DNA of 36,600 bases. It comes from Streptomyces sp. G44. Lineage in GTDB: Bacteria > Actinomycetota > Actinomycetes > Streptomycetales > Streptomycetaceae. A model generated the notes under the pieces. The model saw only the letters and a program-made list of their open reading frames with translations. It made no database searches and was not told where the DNA came from. Within the stretch, counting starts at the first letter, position 1, and each line of letters starts with the position of its first letter. Location of the stretch: NCBI RefSeq assembly GCF_016905445.1, contig NZ_JAFEXF010000060.1, positions 1-36,600 of the forward strand. Reading direction: 5' to 3'. The translations under genes were made by a program, and so were the position numbers. This document shows positions 31,904 through 36,600 of this stretch, piece after piece.

Positions 31904-32691
31904 CCGGTGACCGCCGAGGCGTCCAGGGCGCGGTGCCGGAGCCGGTTCGTCCACAGCTTCAGGCGCAGGCGCCCGGCCGTGTCGTTCTGGCCGATGTGCA
32001 CCCGGGGCAGCGCGTACGGCCCGGCGAGGGAGCCGGGCGCGATCGCGCAGGCGTAGCGGTAACCGGCGCCGCGCACGGCGGTGATCACCCGCTCGTCGAC
32101 GTGGCCGTACGGATGGCAGAAGCCCTGCACCTCGGCGCCGGTCAGGCCGGTCAGCGCCGCCCGGCTGCCGCTCACCTCGTGGTGCAGGGTCTCCTCGTCG
32201 GCGGTGGTGAGGTCGACGTGGGTCAGCCCGTGCGAGGCGATCTCGACGCCGCTCGCGGCGGCCTCGCGGATGCCGTCGGCGCCCAGGAGCGGCTTGCGGG
32301 GCCCGAGCGGGTCCCAGGCGTTGTCGCCGTCGAGGCGGCCCGGCAGCACGAACAGGGTGGCCGTGCAGTCGTAGTGGCGCAGCAGCGGCAGGGCGAGGTC
32401 GACGAAGTCGCGGTAGCCGTCGTCGAAGGTGAGTCCGACCAGACCGTGTTCCTCGCCCCGCGCGCACGCGTCCAGGAGGTGGCGCATCGACACCCCGCGC
32501 AGGCCCTGGCGCCGCAGCCAGCGCAGCTGTTCGGCGAGGCGGTCGGGGGAGACGGTGATGCGGTACGGGTCGTCGGTGGGGTCACCGACGGAGTGGTACA
32601 TCGCGATCCAGGCGGCCGGCCGGGGCGGACTGGTCCGCAGGAAGGGCTCGTCGGCGGCGGGGGAGGCGGACGGGGTGAGTTCAACGGACAT
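31900..32691 (-). CDS. NodB-type polysaccharide deacetylase
   Basis: 263 aa. Motif 1 LTFDDGY (D90, D91), motif 2 SHGLTHVDL (H154, H158 for the metal), motif 3 FCHPYGH, and the barrel ends with ACAIAPGSL. It removes N-acetyl groups from amino sugars, usually metal-dependent. No signal peptide is visible, so it may act on a precursor in the cytoplasm or be exported by another route. ATG at 32691; overlaps the flippase end by 11 bases and the GT4 start by four. Confidence 0.93.
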   Translation of the reverse strand: MSVELTPSASPAADEPFLRTSPPRPAAWIAMYHSVGDPTDDPYRITVSPDRLAEQLRWLRRQGLRGVSMRHLLDACARGEEHGLVGLTFDDGYRDFVDLALPLLRHYDCTATLFVLPGRLDGDNAWDPLGPRKPLLGADGIREAAASGVEIASHGLTHVDLTTADEETLHHEVSGSRAALTGLTGAEVQGFCHPYGHVDERVITAVRGAGYRYACAIAPGSLAGPYALPRVHIGQNDTAGRLRLKLWTNRLRHRALDASAVTG

Positions 32692-34303
32692 GACGCACCT
32701 TTCCTGTGGCGGAGCGGAGGGCGGACGGCCAGGGCTGGGCGCGCAGGAGCAGGCCGAGCAGCACGAAGGAGACGGTGACCACGGCGCCGGACGCCAGGAC
32801 GGCGAGGGCGGGCTGCCCCACCCGCTCCCCGCACAGGGCGCCCAGCGCCGTGGCGCCCCCGGCGGCGGCCACGAGACGGCCCAGTTGCCCGGCGAGCCTG
32901 CGCGTCCTGATGGGCACGGTGTCCGGGCCCATGCCGCGCAGCAGGAGCAGCGCGCTGACGCAGATGCCCGTGGCGTTGGCCGCGGCGATGCCGTGGACGC
33001 CCCAGGTGCCGACGGTGAGGAAACCGATGCCCGCGGTGGTGACGATGCCGGTGAACATCGCGTAGCAGGGGATCCAGGTGGTCCGGGCGAGGGAGAAGTG
33101 GGCGCGGGCGAGGGCGCCCACCAGCGTGTGGCCGAGCAGCCCGAGGGCGTAGACGCGCATGACGGACGCGGTGGTGTCGGTGTCCCGCGCGGTGAACGCG
33201 CCGCGCTGGAAGAGCAGTTCGATCAGGGCGGGAGCGGAGGCGATGACCGCGGCCGTGCCGAGCAGCACCACGCAGCCCGCGAGGACGACGTCGCGCTCGA
33301 CTCGGTCCCGCGCCCGCTCGGTCTCCCCGGCCGCCAGCGCGCGGGCGACCACGGGGAAGGTGACGGTGCACAGCATCAGCGACAGGACCATCGGCATCTG
33401 CGCGACCTTCTGCGCGTAGTTCAGATGCGAGATGGCCCCGGCGGGCAGCGACGAGGCGAGGAAGCGTTCGATGAGGACCTGCGACTGACGGCAGAGCGCG
33501 AACAGCAGGACCGTCCAGATGATCGCCGTCTGGAGGGTCGCGGCCGCCGCCGGTCCCGCGGCGGCCGGGACGGCGGCGGGCCCGCGCCCGCGCCGCAGCT
33601 CCCGCCAGAGAGAGGGCGCCTGTACGACCACCATCAGCGCGCCGCCCACCGCGACTCCCGCCGCCGCGGCCCGCACGCCCCAGGGCGCCGCGAGGACGAA
33701 CAGCGCGGTGATGATGGCCGCGTTGTAGGCGACGTACACCGTCGCGGGCGTCACGAACCGCTGGTGCGCCCGCAGCGCCGCGCTGCAATAGCCGGTGAGC
33801 CCGAAGGTGAAGGCGCAGGTGGCGGTCAGCCGCGTGCAGTCCACGGCCGCCTGCCGGTCGGGCAGGCCGGGCGCCAGCAGCGCCACCACGTACGGCGCCG
33901 CCGCGATGAGGACCAGTGACGCGGCGGCGAACCACAGCGACATCCGCGGCAGCGACGCCCGCACGAGTGCCCGCACCGGGTCCCCGGCGGCGTCGTCCGC
34001 GCGGCGGGCGAGGGCCAGGCTGAACGCCGGCACGAGGAAGAAGGCCAGGCCGTCCTCGATGAGCAGCGTCGCCGCCAGCTCCGGGATCGTCCACGCCACG
34101 AGGAAGGCGTCGGTGTCGGTCCCGGCGCCGAAGAAGTGGGCCAGCGTCTGGTCCCGCACGAGTCCGAGGAGCGAACCGGCCACCGACAGCACGGCGGTGA
34201 CCAGCCAGGCCTTGGCGAGGAACGATCCGCCGCTCTTCGCGGCCGGTTCCCCCGCCCCGGGCGGCGCCTGCCCCGCGGTCACCGCGGGCGGCACGGTCGT
34301 CAT
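32681..34303 (-). CDS. MurJ/Wzx-like lipid-linked oligosaccharide flippase
   Basis: 540 aa with about 14 hydrophobic helices. The MVF/MOP signature LLGLVRDQTLAHFFGAGTDT, DAFLVAWTIPELAATLL near the N-terminus and HLNYAQKVAQMPMVLSL, FPVVARALA and FQRGAFTARDT further on are MurJ-like. It would flip a polyprenyl-linked unit outward. Given the locus it is more likely dedicated to this polymer than to peptidoglycan, which has its own MurJ. ATG at 34303 overlaps the Wzy stop by four bases. Confidence 0.92.
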   Translation of the reverse strand: MTTVPPAVTAGQAPPGAGEPAAKSGGSFLAKAWLVTAVLSVAGSLLGLVRDQTLAHFFGAGTDTDAFLVAWTIPELAATLLIEDGLAFFLVPAFSLALARRADDAAGDPVRALVRASLPRMSLWFAAASLVLIAAAPYVVALLAPGLPDRQAAVDCTRLTATCAFTFGLTGYCSAALRAHQRFVTPATVYVAYNAAIITALFVLAAPWGVRAAAAGVAVGGALMVVVQAPSLWRELRRGRGPAAVPAAAGPAAAATLQTAIIWTVLLFALCRQSQVLIERFLASSLPAGAISHLNYAQKVAQMPMVLSLMLCTVTFPVVARALAAGETERARDRVERDVVLAGCVVLLGTAAVIASAPALIELLFQRGAFTARDTDTTASVMRVYALGLLGHTLVGALARAHFSLARTTWIPCYAMFTGIVTTAGIGFLTVGTWGVHGIAAANATGICVSALLLLRGMGPDTVPIRTRRLAGQLGRLVAAAGGATALGALCGERVGQPALAVLASGAVVTVSFVLLGLLLRAQPWPSALRSATGKVRHVR

Positions 34304-35643
34304 CGCGCGCCCGCCTCCTCCGGCAGCCGCGAGCCGACCGCCCACCACGCCGCGACGCCGAACGCGACGGCCGTCAGCACGGTGGAGGGCCCGCCGATGT
34401 CGGCGTACACGAAGTCGACGAGCTGCCAGATCAGCAGACCGCAGGCGAGCAGCGCGCAGTCCAGCTCCGGACCGCCGGGCCCGTCCGGCCGGGCGCACCG
34501 GCGCTGCCACCGCCGCAGCCCGCACACCAGGAGCGCCGCCCAGCCGCCGGCCAGCGTGAGAAGGCCGAGCAGCCCCTGTTCGCCGAGCACCAGCAGGTAC
34601 ATGTTGTGCGGGGACAGGAGCGGCTGGCGTACGAAGCCGCTGCCCGCCCCCGCCGTGTCGCTGCCGGAGGACAGGGCCAGCGAGGCGTGGCCGTCGCGGT
34701 GGTCGGGGAAGCCCTTGAGGCCCACGCCGGTCACCGGGCGCTCGCGCCACATGTCCGCCGACGCCGCCCACATCGTGTACCGGTCGGTGACGGACTGGTC
34801 GGGTGTCCCCGTGACCTGGGTGATGCTGCTGAGCCGCTGCTGGAGCATGGCCGAGCCCACGCCGAGTCCCGCGACCAGGACCACGGCCGCCGCGCCCCCG
34901 GCCAGCAGCACCCGTCCCGCGCGGCGCGCCCCCGCGAGCAGCAGCACGCCGAGGCAGGCCGCCGCCGTGGCGATCCACGCCCCGCGGCTGAAGGACAGGG
35001 CGAGCGGCACGGTCAGCAGGGCCGCGCACACCGCGGCCGTCCACCGCTGCCGCGGCGCGTGCGGCCGGAAGGCCAGCGCGAGGGCGCAGACGATCCCGTA
35101 CGAGACGACGGTGGCCATCCCCATGACGTCCGTGGAACCGAACGTGCCCACGGCGCGGACGTCCTCGCCCATGTACGAGGCCCCGGTGCCGGTCAGGTTC
35201 TGCTGCACGCCGAGCGCGCCCTGCCACAGCGCCAGCGCCACGAACGCCCAGGCGACGACCCGGAAGTGGCGCGCGTCGCGGATCAGGATGAGCACGGCCG
35301 CGGGCACCAGCACGAAGATCTGGAGGTAGCGCGCGGCCCCGGCGAGACCGGTCGCGGCGGAGGCGGCCCCGCAGGCGGCCACGGTGATGCCGACGACCGG
35401 AAGGCCGAGGAGCACGGCGGCTCTGCGGCTCAGCGGGCGCCGCCGGGTGCGTACGAGGTGGACGGCGCAGAGGCCGACGAGGAGCGCCGAGGCCGCGTCG
35501 GCCACCGTCCCGGTCCCGCCGCCGCCCGACGCCCCGCCGCCGGCTTCCGGCACCGGCAGCGCGAGCAGCGCGATCACCAGGACCACCGGCAGGACCGGGG
35601 CGCTGCGCCCGAGTTCGCGCCGGACGACGTCGCGTGGGGTCAC
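34300..35643 (-). CDS. O-antigen ligase/polymerase-like membrane protein (Wzy)
   Basis: 447 aa. GTG at 35643 chosen for GGGGAG nine bases upstream, five bases after the sugar transferase stop. About ten hydrophobic helices; the large outer loop near YTMWAASADMWRERPVTGVGLKGF (about 310-375, read as YTMWAASADMWRERP then VTGVGLKGF) with LLSPHNMYLLVLGEQGLLG carries the HN and arginine residues typical of the WaaL/Wzy family. It would polymerise flipped units or ligate the chain to an acceptor. ATGA overlap with the flippase. Confidence 0.9.
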   Translation of the reverse strand: MTPRDVVRRELGRSAPVLPVVLVIALLALPVPEAGGGASGGGGTGTVADAASALLVGLCAVHLVRTRRRPLSRRAAVLLGLPVVGITVAACGAASAATGLAGAARYLQIFVLVPAAVLILIRDARHFRVVAWAFVALALWQGALGVQQNLTGTGASYMGEDVRAVGTFGSTDVMGMATVVSYGIVCALALAFRPHAPRQRWTAAVCAALLTVPLALSFSRGAWIATAAACLGVLLLAGARRAGRVLLAGGAAAVVLVAGLGVGSAMLQQRLSSITQVTGTPDQSVTDRYTMWAASADMWRERPVTGVGLKGFPDHRDGHASLALSSGSDTAGAGSGFVRQPLLSPHNMYLLVLGEQGLLGLLTLAGGWAALLVCGLRRWQRRCARPDGPGGPELDCALLACGLLIWQLVDFVYADIGGPSTVLTAVAFGVAAWWAVGSRLPEEAGAR

Positions 35644-35648
35644 CGCGG

Positions 35649-36600
35649 TCAGCTCCCCGTGCGGCGGACGAGACAGCCGAGGGTGCGCAGCAGGATGCAC
35701 AGGTCCTGCCAGAAGGACCAGCTGTCGATGTAGGCGTTGTCGAAGCGGCACCGGTCCTCGATGGAGGTGTCCCCGCGCAGCCCGTGGATCTGCGCGAGTC
35801 CGGTGATGCCGGTCGGCATCCGGTGCCGCCGCGCGTAGTCGGGATAGGTCTGGCTGAACTGCGCGACGAAGAAGGGGCGTTCGGGGCGCGGGCCGACCAG
35901 GCTCATGTCGCCGCGCAGCACGTTCCACAGTTGCGGCAGTTCGTCCAGCGAGGTGCTCCGCAGGAAGCGGCAGAAGGCGCTCATGTGATGCTCGTCGGCG
36001 ACGCTCCACCGGGTGGCCGCCTCCTGGGAGTCGGCGGGCCGGTGGGTGCGGAACTTCAGCAGCGTGAACAGCCGTCCGTCCTTGCCGACACGTTCCTGCC
36101 GGAAGATGACGCCGGGCCCCTCCACGGTCCGCAGCACCACCGCGCAGACCGCCAGCACCGGGGCGGCCACCAGCAGCAGCACCCCCGCCACCGTGACGTC
36201 CAGCAGCCGCTTGCCGAAGCTCGTCCCGCGCTGCCCGGCGAACGCCAGCGGGCGGCAGGCGAACCCGGCCACGCGCTGCCGGGCGTCATGGCGCGGCGGG
36301 GCGGCCTCCGCGGGACGGGCGTCGACCTCCCACAGGTCGCAGCCGAGGCCGCCGAGCACCGGCACCATGCCCGCGAGCGCCGGGCCGCGGTCCGCGAGCA
36401 GCAGCACGGTCCGTACGTCGTTCTGGATCACGGCCCGGTGGAGCTCGTCCTCGGTGCCGAGCACGGGCAGTTCGGGCGCGGGCCCGGCGGACGGCTCGGC
36501 GGGGCCACCCCCGGCGTCCGTCCCCCCGGGCCCCCCCCCCCCCCTGCCGGGCCGCCGCCCCGCCCCGCCGCCGGCCCCTTTTCCCATCTCACGCCGCCGA
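35649..36600 (-). CDS. Polyprenyl-phosphate sugar phosphotransferase, N-terminus cut by window edge
   Basis: The visible C-terminal ~270 residues form the catalytic half: a membrane segment LLDVTVAGVLLLVAAPVLAV, then GPGVIFRQERVGKDGRLFTL, LKFRTHR, LRSTSLDELPQLWNVLRGDM and SLVGPRPERP, and the GITGLAQIHGLRGDTS end. A CoA-binding-like part (VLGTEDELHRAVIQNDVRTV) precedes it. It starts polymer synthesis by putting a hexose phosphate on undecaprenyl phosphate. The FRTM motif reads FRTH here. A run of 14 C at 36531-36544 makes the frame upstream unreliable, and the usual four or five N-terminal TM helices lie beyond the edge. First gene of the operon in the window. Confidence 0.92.
   Translation of the reverse strand, partial: RRREMGKGAGGGAGRRPGRGGGGPGGTDAGGGPAEPSAGPAPELPVLGTEDELHRAVIQNDVRTVLLLADRGPALAGMVPVLGGLGCDLWEVDARPAEAAPPRHDARQRVAGFACRPLAFAGQRGTSFGKRLLDVTVAGVLLLVAAPVLAVCAVVLRTVEGPGVIFRQERVGKDGRLFTLLKFRTHRPADSQEAATRWSVADEHHMSAFCRFLRSTSLDELPQLWNVLRGDMSLVGPRPERPFFVAQFSQTYPDYARRHRMPTGITGLAQIHGLRGDTSIEDRCRFDNAYIDSWSFWQDLCILLRTLGCLVRRTGS

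Overview
This is high-GC DNA with strong codon bias, many GTG/TTG starts, ATGA/TGATG start-stop overlaps, chaplins, a SigE-type sigma factor and a recR / aspartokinase / aspartate-semialdehyde dehydrogenase neighbourhood. All of this points to a Streptomyces or a close relative. Both window ends lie beside long G/C homopolymers and both end inside a gene. No tRNA, rRNA, CRISPR array, transposase or phage gene was seen.

Layout. 1-2343 (minus): a truncated Ser/Thr protein kinase and a PfpI-like / MarR pair with operator-like repeats upstream. 2494-6595: a DUF4956 membrane protein coupled to a VTC-domain protein (plus strand), which runs tail-to-tail into an OmpR-type response regulator / histidine kinase pair (minus strand). 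Divergent from that pair is an anchored or secreted 187-aa protein. TTAAC-type repeats occur in both promoter regions, suggesting one signalling module. 6780-11382: a probably leaderless class-III aminotransferase behind two strong palindromes, then a GntR/FCD regulator coupled to a large GT2-membrane glycosyltransferase fusion. 11489-12937: an unknown protein and a SLATT-like two-TM protein. 13240-17503: the housekeeping block ybaB-recR-DUF5063 and ask-asd. The ask gene carries an internal in-frame start for a separate beta subunit.

17866-23819: a SigE-family sigma factor with a coupled single-TM protein (putative partner), SURF1, an S9 prolyl oligopeptidase, a SAM methyltransferase and a GNAT acetyltransferase. 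23990-25468: a small unknown protein, a short chaplin and a two-domain chaplin with an LAQTG sorting motif, closed by a very strong terminator. A 25-bp tandem repeat follows in the next gap.

26102-36600: a Wzx/Wzy-type exopolysaccharide locus. Seven minus-strand genes lie almost without gaps: a polyprenyl-phosphate sugar transferase, Wzy-like ligase/polymerase, MurJ/Wzx-like flippase, NodB deacetylase, GT4 glycosyltransferase, Wzz-like protein and a CelD/BcsL-type acyltransferase. A secreted GH26-like hydrolase (plus) and an ATP-grasp ligase (minus) sit at the end. The inferred path is initiation on a lipid carrier, extension by a single GT, flipping, polymerisation with length control, and tailoring by deacetylation and acylation. 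The proximity to chaplins suggests, but does not show, a surface-layer role in aerial growth.

The most novel-looking elements are the exopolysaccharide locus with its ATP-grasp enzyme, the DUF4956/VTC/two-component module, the solitary SLATT-like protein beside recR, and the GT2-membrane fusion coupled to a regulator. All functions are read from sequence motifs only; no searches were run.
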